This document shows positions 18,533-26,046 of a DNA stretch of 64,000 nucleotides, piece after piece. This stretch comes from an uncultured Halomonas sp. (GTDB lineage: Bacteria; Pseudomonadota; Gammaproteobacteria; Pseudomonadales; Halomonadaceae): assembly GCF_947501415.1 (NCBI RefSeq), contig NZ_CANMVL010000002.1, positions 124,001-188,000 of the forward strand, in the 5' to 3' direction. Every line of letters starts with the position of its first letter. Positions within the stretch are counted from its first letter, which is position 1. The notes under the pieces are model-generated. The model did no database searches and was not told the DNA's origin. It saw only the letters and a list, made by a program, of their open reading frames with translations. A program made the translations under genes and the position numbers.

Positions 18533-18664
18533 CTAGTTGTTGCGGCCGCAGGAGCCATCTCGGTGCTTGCGGCGTCGCGTCACCCAGATGGCTGCGATCA
18601 GCGTGCCGACCGCGAAGACGATCATCGGTGAGGCGATCAGCAGCATTTCCAAGGGGTCTCTCAT
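18533..18664 (-). CDS. Small membrane protein, 43 residues (paralogue 1)
   Basis: MRDPLEMLLIASPMIVFAVG opens a one-pass membrane protein with a short acidic/polar N-terminus, one hydrophobic segment (residues about 7-28) and a basic tail IWVTRRRKHRDG. AAGGAGGGGG lies a few bases before the ATG at 18664, a very strong ribosome site. It is a clear paralogue of the 18771-18899 product: the pattern E-x-LLxxSP, then TL, then IWVTRR-x-K is shared. No family is recognised. The orientation should be N-out, C-in by the positive-inside rule. Confidence 0.7.
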   Translation of the reverse strand: MRDPLEMLLIASPMIVFAVGTLIAAIWVTRRRKHRDGSCGRNN

Positions 18665-18770
18665 AGCGCCCCCTCCTTAGACCTCAGTAGCATGCAGCCA
18701 ACAGGCTTTAATAACCTTTAGAAATAAACAAGGCGATTTATGGAACACACGTATCGCCCGGAGTGTTGCA

Positions 18771-18899
18771 CTACTTACGGCGATGAACAACGTCATGAGT
18801 CTTATGCCGACGCGTTACCCATATACCACCGGCAAGCGTCAGCAACGCCATGAAGAAGACCGGCGATCCCAACAGCAGGAACTCCATGATGTCACTCAT
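18771..18899 (-). CDS. Small membrane protein, 42 residues (paralogue 2)
   Basis: MSDIMEFLLLGSPVFFMALL begins a protein with one hydrophobic segment and the same IWVTRR-x-K basic tail as its tandem neighbour at 18533-18664. The preceding ribosome site (GGGGCGG) is weaker than that of the downstream copy, suggesting unequal expression from a shared transcript. No known family. Confidence 0.65.
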   Translation of the reverse strand: MSDIMEFLLLGSPVFFMALLTLAGGIWVTRRHKTHDVVHRRK

Positions 18900-19094
18900 C
18901 ACCGCCCCTATCGATGACCTGACTTACCGTAGTATAGGTCCGGTCTTGCCATCACGTTGCCTTTTACCTCTCAAGCCACCTCTCATAACGCCCGGAGACG
19001 CCCTTCTGAGCGACGTAGGCGCTGAGGGATAGCGGGGCATTATACGGGCCCTATAACGCCTCTAAGGCGCATCCTAGCGCGATGCAGAGCAAGT

Positions 19095-19118
19095 CCCGCT
19101 CAGGCTGCCGTGAGCGGG
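19095..19118. terminator. Hairpin after the 19136-19693 gene
   Basis: CCCGCTCA and TGAGCGGG flank an 8-base loop, 18 bases past the stop of the minus-strand gene. There is no T-run, so it is a hairpin of uncertain terminator strength. Confidence 0.45.
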
Positions 19119-19135
19119 AAGCGCTTATGCGACAT

Positions 19136-19693
19136 TCATACCTCATATAGCCCCGGAGTGCTGTAAATAATATGCTGTATCAGCCGATCCAAGCCCGTGT
19201 TCTGAACACCCACGAAGATTCGCTTGGCATGCCCGAAAGATAAGGCGGTGCGGAACTCTTGCACGAGGTAGAATGGAAGATACACATTCACAAAAGCGCC
19301 ACCCTCTGGCTCAATATCGAAATATCCGATTGAGCGGGGAGAATCAAGCTCTGGCACCCACTCGGCACCCCGCTCTATGTAGTTCGGTTTACCATTTTCG
19401 CCCCTGCGCTGCACATCAGAGACCCGCAACCTTGACCATTCGTCATCAACACCTACGCTGTGAAAATAAACTCCACACTCCATATCACTTTGCTGAAACG
19501 GAAAAACAATCTTCGCCGCGATATTGAGCTGCATGTGACTTGAGTAGAGCGGCTGATCAAGGAAGCTCCCCAAGTCTGAAGGACCTGCTGTCGCTATGAT
19601 CCCTGTCGACATCCGGACATCGTATGTGCCGACTTCCAACTCATATTCCTCAAAACCCACCTCGGTTTCGCTTTCAATACGTCTACCCGTCAT
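19136..19693 (-). CDS. Unrecognised island protein, 185 residues
   Basis: A soluble-looking protein without signal peptide or membrane segment. Alternating hydrophobic residues suggest mostly beta strands. GGGAGG lies six bases before the ATG at 19693 (MTGRRIESETEVGFEEYELEV), so that start is preferred over 19708. I recognise no motif. It is followed on the same strand by the two tiny membrane proteins, with a hairpin and 236 bases between, so co-transcription is uncertain. Confidence 0.7.
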   Translation of the reverse strand: MTGRRIESETEVGFEEYELEVGTYDVRMSTGIIATAGPSDLGSFLDQPLYSSHMQLNIAAKIVFPFQQSDMECGVYFHSVGVDDEWSRLRVSDVQRRGENGKPNYIERGAEWVPELDSPRSIGYFDIEPEGGAFVNVYLPFYLVQEFRTALSFGHAKRIFVGVQNTGLDRLIQHIIYSTPGLYEV

Positions 19694-19886
19694 TCTAGCC
19701 TCCCGCATACTTTACTAATGCACAGTGTAATCGATGAGAATGCGGCGAAAGGAAAAAATTAGTGCTCCGATGCGGATCAAATTTCTTGGTTACACGCAAG
19801 ACCCGAAGACAGCAGTCTCAAAGTGGCTTCGGCGCTGAGCGGGTGCAATACTGATACTAAGAGCGGATCACCTGGAGGGCGAAACG

Positions 19887-20015
19887 ATGTGGTTTCTCGA
19901 GTTCTGTGCCAGCATCGACAAGTTCATCGGCCTGCTGGGCCGGATCGCCTTCATGCTCTTCACGCTCTCGCCGATCATCCTGTTCGTCTGGATACTCTGG
20001 TTGCTAGCGTTCTGA
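19887..20015 (+). CDS. Small membrane protein, 42 residues
   Basis: ATG 19887 with CTGGAGGG nine bases upstream. The product, MWFLEFCASIDKFIGLLGRI and onward, is hydrophobic along residues 13-42 and ends without a basic tail, so it differs from the two paralogues at 18.5-18.9 kb. One membrane segment is predicted. Too short to name; the ribosome site and hydrophobic pattern support it. Confidence 0.6.
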   Translation: MWFLEFCASIDKFIGLLGRIAFMLFTLSPIILFVWILWLLAF

Positions 20016-20253
20016 GCAAGTTTTCATGCTTTACCACTGAGACGCCTTCTCAATGGCCTCTGCAAGCTTTCGTAAAAAGATACGCATAGCAAGGACAGTG
20101 CAACCACGAAGCAGGGCGCCCCTAGACTTTGGCCTACCACTCACCGGCTAGGTTGAGTTAAGCAAAACGTGTAAGGTTCTCAAGGAGGCGCCAAACAAAG
20201 TCATCGTTAAAATATCGCTGATGAGCAGCGAACAAGACGCATAGGGAGGAGGC

Positions 20254-21123
20254 ATGGGAGTCAAACTCAGGAAAACAGTAGCCGGCATGTGCATACTCGC
20301 ATCCGTGATAATGCTAGACGGCGCTGTCCTCACTTCGGAGGACACCCTCGGCCTTAACATTCAAACAAAGTATGTTGCTCATGCTTTCGATGAGGCACGT
20401 TTCCAAGCCGAGCTGACTAGGATTCTCCAGAGCGATGAGATGGTCACGACCGCCCTTCGTAACTTTGACTTACCTCCTTCCCACTATGACGTCTACCACG
20501 ACCACATGACGAAGCTCTGGGGCAATGATGCTGTCGTCGGCACCTTCATGGAGGAGATGATCGCTATCCTCCCTGCCTTAAATCTGGAGAACTCGGCCCA
20601 GGCTCGTGAGTTCGGCATGAACTATTCGGCGGCATGGTTTCAAGAGATGGCCATGAAGGGCTTGATGCGCCTAAACAGCAACAAGATACGCACTCACCTC
20701 AAGGTTGCCCAGGGCCTGTTCGAGAACAGCCCGCCGGAGCTTTGCCGTGCTGCCGTGTTCGACGAGCTGACCGCCCCTCAGTCAATTCGCCTGGAGGTCG
20801 GCTATCTAGTAACTCGCCCACCCTCTGAAGTTCGTAGCTATCTCGGAACACTGCGTGAGGCACTGCTCGCCGAGATCAATGACTACCCCACAGTGAAGAC
20901 GGTCGGGCCGTCCCAACGGCAAATCCTCGATCAGGTGTTCGGTCAGCGATTGGCTGATGCCTTGGATGCTCACCCGAATGGCGATGAACTCTGGGTTGGG
21001 CTGGATGACCTCAATGCCGTGTCAGACCAGGCTTTGTGCGACCTGACAGCCATCACGATGCAGATCGCGGCTGATGAGCCGGGTGAAGTCGGCGACTGGA
21101 TGGTGCGATACATGCTCCAATAA
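20254..21123 (+). CDS. Unrecognised exported or membrane-anchored protein, 289 residues
   Basis: The N-terminus (MGVKLRKTVAGMCILASVIM) is a signal peptide or uncleaved anchor, so the bulk is probably periplasmic. The body is largely helical with no motif I can name. GGGAGGAGG lies four bases before the ATG. It precedes rmuC on the same strand with a 130-base gap. It may act with the island's other envelope proteins, but nothing shows this directly. Confidence 0.72.
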   Translation: MGVKLRKTVAGMCILASVIMLDGAVLTSEDTLGLNIQTKYVAHAFDEARFQAELTRILQSDEMVTTALRNFDLPPSHYDVYHDHMTKLWGNDAVVGTFMEEMIAILPALNLENSAQAREFGMNYSAAWFQEMAMKGLMRLNSNKIRTHLKVAQGLFENSPPELCRAAVFDELTAPQSIRLEVGYLVTRPPSEVRSYLGTLREALLAEINDYPTVKTVGPSQRQILDQVFGQRLADALDAHPNGDELWVGLDDLNAVSDQALCDLTAITMQIAADEPGEVGDWMVRYMLQ

Positions 21124-21253
21124 CCTTAGCTCTAGATGCTTAGCCAGCCGGGGCAGTAGGTAACCAACACAACCAAGCACCAGGCTGGAAGTGAAATTAG
21201 CTCAAGTGGCGTGCTTGTAAAGAAAAATTATTCATCAAAGGAAGGGAGTCCTG

Positions 21254-23155
21254 ATGTCAAATCCTGAAATTATCACAATTGCAGTAGGCGCAGTGGCATT
21301 TCTTGTGGGGGTTCTGTTTACCTACGCTGTTCAGCAGAGCCGTATCTCGCAAGTCCGGCGAGAGCAAGAGGCCCATCGCTCTGACCTGCATGAAAGAGAG
21401 CTGGAAGCGCAAGAAGCAAAGCAGGCGATGGAAGCCGTCCAGCAAAGTCTGTCTGAAGAACGTCAGCGCTCTCAAGGCTTAGCGGCATCGCTAGAGGAAG
21501 AAAAAGCTTTAAATCAGTCACTTCGACTCCAAGAAGCCACCAATACAGAGGCGCTCTCTGGGGCCAAACGTGAGCTTGAGACACAGCAAACGTCTGCCCG
21601 TCAGCAACAGGCAAGCATGCAGTCCCAGCTCGACGACGTGCGCGACGCCATGAAACAGGAGCAGTCGGCAAAGGAAGCGCTGGGAGAGGAGGTGAGCCGC
21701 CTGAAAGCCACGCTGAGCGACCGCGAGTCCAGACTCGAATCACGCGCGAAGACGCTTCAAGACACCCAGGAACGGCTTGAAGCCGCCGAGACCGAACTTC
21801 GTCAGTATCAGCAGAATGCCCAGCAGCGGATCGACGACGCACAAAAAGTCCTCGCTCAGACACGCGAAGCGCTCGGCAGCGCTCAATCTGACCTGAAGAG
21901 CACGACAGCCAACTTACAGGAAGCCAAAAACCAACGGGATGAAGCACAGAAGCACCTGCACGAAGTTCAGGAGGCTCATCATGCGCTGAAAAAGGCCCAC
22001 GGTGAGCTCATGACCCGCACCGAGGAGAAAGAGGCCCAGTTCGCCCGCCAGCTCCAGTGGATGGAGGAAAGCAAGCAGCAGCTCAAGGTGGAATTTGAGA
22101 ACCTCGCCAACGAGCTTTTGGACCAAAAAGGCAAGGCTTTCTCATCGCTCTCAGAGCGCAATCTCCAAGAGCTTCTTAAGCCTTTTCAAAGTGAAATCAA
22201 GGGCTTTCGTGAGAAGGTCGAGACCCTGCACACGCAAGAGACAGAACAACGTGCAAGCCTACGCACCGAACTGAAGCATCTCCAGCAGCTCAATCGCGAT
22301 ATCACCGACCAGGCAGCCCAGCTCACGGAGGCGCTCAAGGGCCAGAAGAAGGTCCAGGGCAACTGGGGCGAACTGATGCTTGAGAACGTGCTGGACAGCG
22401 CCGGCCTGCGACCTGGCGAGGACTATCAACGTGAGAGGAGCTTTGACACTGAAGATGGTAAGCGTCGCCCGGATGCGGTGATCTATCTTCCGCAGGGTAG
22501 GCATATGGTCATCGACGCAAAGACATCGCTTGTCGCCTACATGGACTTTGTCAACGCCGAAGACGACCTGTCCCGCCAGCAGGCCCTGGCCAACCACGCA
22601 CGAGCAGTGAGCTCTCGGATCGAAGAACTGGCGGACAAGCACTACTATGATTTGCCTGGTCTCAATTCACCCGAGGTCGTTGTCATGTTTATCCCGATGG
22701 AGTCCGCCTACATCGAGGCTCTGCGGCACGACTCGACCCTCTACCAGCGTGCTATCGAACGCAATGTGCTGGTGGCCACGCCCACTACCCTGCTCACGAG
22801 CTTGAACATCGTGAGCCAACTCTGGCGTTTTGAGAACCAGAGCCGCCACAGCGCTGAACTCGCTCGAAAGGCAGAGCGCTTTTACAACAAGCTGGCGACT
22901 TTCCTCGAGAGCATGCAGGACGTAGGCAAAAAACTTGATGGTGCGCGCACTAGCTATGACAAAGCGCTTGGGCAGTTGGTCAACGGAAAGGGCAACTTGA
23001 TCAAACAGGCTACCGAATTCCAGGAGCTTGGTGTTGCGGTCAAGAAGGAGCTGCCCGCTGAGATCGTTGAACGTGCCAAGCTAGAGGTAGGCACAGCTTC
23101 AGCAGAGACTGGTCGTCTACCACAACTGGATACCGAAGTTCAAGAAAGCCAGTAA
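21254..23155 (+). CDS. rmuC: RmuC family protein
   Basis: A 633-residue homologue of RmuC, which in E. coli limits DNA inversion at short inverted repeats and is related to restriction-type nuclease folds. Order: one membrane segment (residues about 6-26), a long Gln/Glu-rich coiled coil (about 27-290), then the RmuC domain with QGNWGE-like KVQGNWGELMLENVLDSAG near 370, PDAVIYLPQGRHMVIDAKTSL near 410 and FIPMESAYIEAL near 480. It is longer than E. coli RmuC through the coiled coil. An rmuC copy inside a mobile island suggests a DNA-processing or interference role, inferred only. Confidence 0.9.
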   Translation: MSNPEIITIAVGAVAFLVGVLFTYAVQQSRISQVRREQEAHRSDLHERELEAQEAKQAMEAVQQSLSEERQRSQGLAASLEEEKALNQSLRLQEATNTEALSGAKRELETQQTSARQQQASMQSQLDDVRDAMKQEQSAKEALGEEVSRLKATLSDRESRLESRAKTLQDTQERLEAAETELRQYQQNAQQRIDDAQKVLAQTREALGSAQSDLKSTTANLQEAKNQRDEAQKHLHEVQEAHHALKKAHGELMTRTEEKEAQFARQLQWMEESKQQLKVEFENLANELLDQKGKAFSSLSERNLQELLKPFQSEIKGFREKVETLHTQETEQRASLRTELKHLQQLNRDITDQAAQLTEALKGQKKVQGNWGELMLENVLDSAGLRPGEDYQRERSFDTEDGKRRPDAVIYLPQGRHMVIDAKTSLVAYMDFVNAEDDLSRQQALANHARAVSSRIEELADKHYYDLPGLNSPEVVVMFIPMESAYIEALRHDSTLYQRAIERNVLVATPTTLLTSLNIVSQLWRFENQSRHSAELARKAERFYNKLATFLESMQDVGKKLDGARTSYDKALGQLVNGKGNLIKQATEFQELGVAVKKELPAEIVERAKLEVGTASAETGRLPQLDTEVQESQ

Positions 23156-23225
23156 TATCTTCTCCCTGATAAAGGGCAGGCAAAGCAGATGGGAAACCAG
23201 TTATATACGGGCTTGAGAAGCGTGC

Positions 23226-24338
23226 TCACATAGCTGAATTTTCCCATCTGATTTCGACTTGGTTGAGAACGCCGCATTGATCACAGGCGGCTTGGTCCTC
23301 GTATCGCGTCAGCGTCACGGCGAAAATATGGCCGCACCTCCCGCACCTGATGCCAGCGTTGCCGAGACGGACGAAACCGATGCCGGATGGCGCCCACGCC
23401 ACCAAGATGCCCTCACAGACATCGCTTCTCGTATCCTCTACTGCGTTATCAACTTCATCAGCCGTGGACAGGTAGTCCAGCAGCCCTGCCCGCCGACACA
23501 GCCAGTCTGACGCGTCCTGGGCAAGCCGCATGGCCTTGTAGAAATACGAGAAGTCGCTAGAAAGGACTCGCAGCCAGCTCTGCAAGTAAGCCGCATGCTG
23601 TTGGCGCGGGGCCGGCAGTTGATTGAGACGTGTCGTCAGGATGGCGGCGCCAAGCTCTGCCACCAGCTCCTCAAAGGCGTATGAGTCGCCTGTGTCATCG
23701 AACTCTCGTTTCCGGTTGCAGCGAGCCGGTTGCCATGTCCAATGGATGAGTTCGTGCAACAGAGTTGCGTAGAAGTTCTCGTTGGCCGTCGAATCAGCGG
23801 TGGACTTGAACGATACCCGAGGTGGCATCGTGATGGTATCCGGGCCATACGAGTAAAATGCCCTGTCTCCGCCGAACCTGATGACGGCTCCGGATGATGC
23901 CACAATCTTTTCAGCCTCAGCGTTGGGCTGAGCGAACGCGCCCCCCTGGGCAAAGAGGTCGGGGTGCTCATGGTCGACGCCGTTGACCTCCTCATAGTTG
24001 AACACGTGATAGGTCTTGAAGCCCTGAGCGTTCTCGCTCTCGCCACCGAATACATCGGCCTGCCGGTGCATTCGCGGCCGGATCAGCCTCACGCCTTTGG
24101 CGCCACGCCGGACACGCCCACCCGCCAGGTTCCACTGACGAAGCGTCGCCCATTCACTGGACCGATAACCTCGGCGCATGCCCTCAGCCCAAAGCACAAC
24201 CGCGTTCTGACCGCGAAACTTCTTGCCGGTCACGCCATTGAAGGGTTCAGGCAGCCCCTTGTGCCAAGGCATTTCCCAGCGACCAGCACCTTGTTTGATC
24301 TGCTGAATCAGGTGCTCGGCAATGTCAGCGTGAAGCAC
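23226..24338 (-). CDS. ArdC-like antirestriction protein with zincin and zinc-ribbon domains
   Basis: A 370-residue protein. Residues 1-115 match the ArdC-type ssDNA-binding N-terminus (GRWEMPWHKGLPEPFNGVTG, then FRGQNAVVLW). A zincin-like metallopeptidase domain follows with H195-E-L-I-H199 in ATLLHELIHW and the downstream EELVAELGAA helix. ArdC proteins protect incoming DNA from restriction. The C-terminus adds a CxxC...CxxC zinc ribbon (CGRCG, CDQCG, residues about 335-360), which is not part of the standard ArdC layout I know. The start is GTG 24338 with GGAG seven bases upstream. Confidence 0.82.
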   Translation of the reverse strand: MLHADIAEHLIQQIKQGAGRWEMPWHKGLPEPFNGVTGKKFRGQNAVVLWAEGMRRGYRSSEWATLRQWNLAGGRVRRGAKGVRLIRPRMHRQADVFGGESENAQGFKTYHVFNYEEVNGVDHEHPDLFAQGGAFAQPNAEAEKIVASSGAVIRFGGDRAFYSYGPDTITMPPRVSFKSTADSTANENFYATLLHELIHWTWQPARCNRKREFDDTGDSYAFEELVAELGAAILTTRLNQLPAPRQQHAAYLQSWLRVLSSDFSYFYKAMRLAQDASDWLCRRAGLLDYLSTADEVDNAVEDTRSDVCEGILVAWAPSGIGFVRLGNAGIRCGRCGHIFAVTLTRYEDQAACDQCGVLNQVEIRWENSAM

Positions 24339-24444
24339 TGCACACTCCGTTTACTGGCGTATTCACGAGGCAGCTTATTGCTATTAACACGTTACCAACC
24401 ACGTTATACCAGCATCCAGAAGACTCCAATTTATTATTCGAATA

Positions 24445-24687
24445 TCATCTTCTACCTAGCCCTGGGCTACCACCTCTAACAATCCTCACCCCCCTATTGG
24501 CCAGACCAGATTTCACATTACCTTTGGCAACCTTCAACTTTCTCTCGACCTCATAAATCTTAATCATCGTATTATTTCTCGACACTTCACTTTTACAACT
24601 TGACAACTTCTTCTTAAGCACACTCAACTGGGATAGCAACCGCTCCACATCCGACATCCCTTTTTTACCTCGTCTATTTATAGACAT
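24445..24687 (-). CDS. Small basic coiled-coil protein, 80 residues
   Basis: MSINRRGKKGMSDVERLLSQ begins a Lys-rich protein with one predicted coiled coil (residues about 12-55) and a Gly/Arg-rich tail. It lies in markedly AT-rich DNA, 24 bases after the GIY-YIG gene stop and on the same strand, so it may be the last gene of that operon. GAGG lies nine bases before the ATG at 24687; a second ATG ten codons in is possible. No family recognised. Confidence 0.5.
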   Translation of the reverse strand: MSINRRGKKGMSDVERLLSQLSVLKKKLSSCKSEVSRNNTMIKIYEVERKLKVAKGNVKSGLANRGVRIVRGGSPGLGRR

Positions 24688-24711
24688 TACGCTTACCTCA
24701 TTGAATTTAGA

Positions 24712-26046
24712 CTATTGCTTTTCGGCAAGTCGCCCCGTTGTATTATCTATCCGATACTGTGCAATCGTCCCATCCACGATCCGTCGAACGACCTCCCTAG
24801 CCGTATCCAGCTCCACGTCGAACCACTCACGCGGTCGATAGGTGCCTCCATCGCGGCTGTGCAGCAACACGTTGACGCGCTGGTGATGCAGCATGGCGTG
24901 GACCAGACGCTCGAAGCGGCGCGGGTCGAGGTTGTAGCACTCGAAAGTCGTCACGATTTGCACAGGTGCTTCCAGATAAGTCTGCTGACGTTCAGCTCCG
25001 GCGATACGCTGCTCCACCTCCTTCTCGGTGTAGCCAATCTTGTAGAGGTTACGGATGCCTCGAAGCGCCGGGTCCTGGCTCAGGGAGCGCAGGATGTAGA
25101 TCAGGCCGGTGCGCTTGTCGTGGTGGGTGATGCCCTGCATGGCATCGAAGGTGCTGTCACGACGAAGGATGCGGCGGCCAAGCTCATCCTTGTAGAGGGC
25201 TCTAGCCAGAGAACGCAGCAGCAGATTGGACTCTGTGCCGTTGTCGAACACCACCCGCAGACGAGGGTTGTAACGCCCCTGCTCGCCCTCGTCGTCTCCT
25301 ACCTCATCCACCAGGCATGTCATTCCGTAGACGATGAAGGCATCGCCCTTGTCGATCTGAGACTCTTTCTCGAAGGGGACGGCTTCAGCATCACCCTTTC
25401 GCAGCTCGTCCCTAAGCTCATCAAACAGGCTCTCGAAGCGATAGAAGTCATCACAGGGTGTGCGCTGGGCAATATCATCTGGCATGTCCCGGCTGGTGGT
25501 CTCGGGCACATGGGTCAGGTCGAAGATTGACTCGACGCTCTCATCGCCGCCGCTCAGCAAGCCAAAAGGGTCGCTTGCCCAGATGTCGTCTAACGAGGTG
25601 ACGCTATCGGGGGAGAGAGCCGTCTTCTCGGGTGAAGGCGAGGTGGGCTCGGGTCCAGGGCTACTACCCTCCTCTCCAGCTCTCACGGTCGTTACAAGCT
25701 GCTCATCACGCGCATCATTACCCACTTCAGAATCGCCCGAAGAGCCCCCCAGGAGGCCGAGCGTATCCCAGTCAGCCAATCCCTCAACCTTAGCGGGATC
25801 GCTTCTCAGAGCGGCTAACTGGACGGCTAGCGTGGCTTCAGTAAGGTCACTGGCGTCTACTTGCGGTTCGCGACCCTGCTCATTCACAAAAGCCTCGATG
25901 CCCTGGAGGGTCGCCACCAATCGCTGATCGGCACTCGGCGCCGATGACCTGGGCGGGGCCACCTTCAGGAGACCCAGCTCGTCGGGCTCGGCGAAGATGT
26001 CATCCAGCGTGCGGCGCTTGGGCGGTTCTCGACGAGTGCGGATCAT
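24712..26046 (-). CDS. GIY-YIG nuclease family protein
   Basis: A 444-residue protein. Residues about 45-100 resemble a small helical DNA-binding repeat (GIEAFVNEQGREP), also seen at the helicase C-terminus (IQEFAEKHGRAP). A Ser/Glu-rich linker follows, then a C-terminal GIY-YIG domain of the T5orf172 kind from about 315: GLIYILRS, LYKIGYTEKEVEQRI, an FE.YNLDPRRFERLVHAMLHH segment and REWF near 415. It should supply DNA cleavage for the three-gene operon. Its ATG overlaps the helicase stop (ATGA), so translation is coupled. Confidence 0.85.
   Translation of the reverse strand: MIRTRREPPKRRTLDDIFAEPDELGLLKVAPPRSSAPSADQRLVATLQGIEAFVNEQGREPQVDASDLTEATLAVQLAALRSDPAKVEGLADWDTLGLLGGSSGDSEVGNDARDEQLVTTVRAGEEGSSPGPEPTSPSPEKTALSPDSVTSLDDIWASDPFGLLSGGDESVESIFDLTHVPETTSRDMPDDIAQRTPCDDFYRFESLFDELRDELRKGDAEAVPFEKESQIDKGDAFIVYGMTCLVDEVGDDEGEQGRYNPRLRVVFDNGTESNLLLRSLARALYKDELGRRILRRDSTFDAMQGITHHDKRTGLIYILRSLSQDPALRGIRNLYKIGYTEKEVEQRIAGAERQQTYLEAPVQIVTTFECYNLDPRRFERLVHAMLHHQRVNVLLHSRDGGTYRPREWFDVELDTAREVVRRIVDGTIAQYRIDNTTGRLAEKQ

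Noticed and set aside
18533..20015. Filamentous (inovirus) prophage
   Set aside because: A Rep-like gene and small membrane proteins are present, but no Zot/pI-type ATPase, adsorption protein or typical coat protein with a cleaved signal was found.
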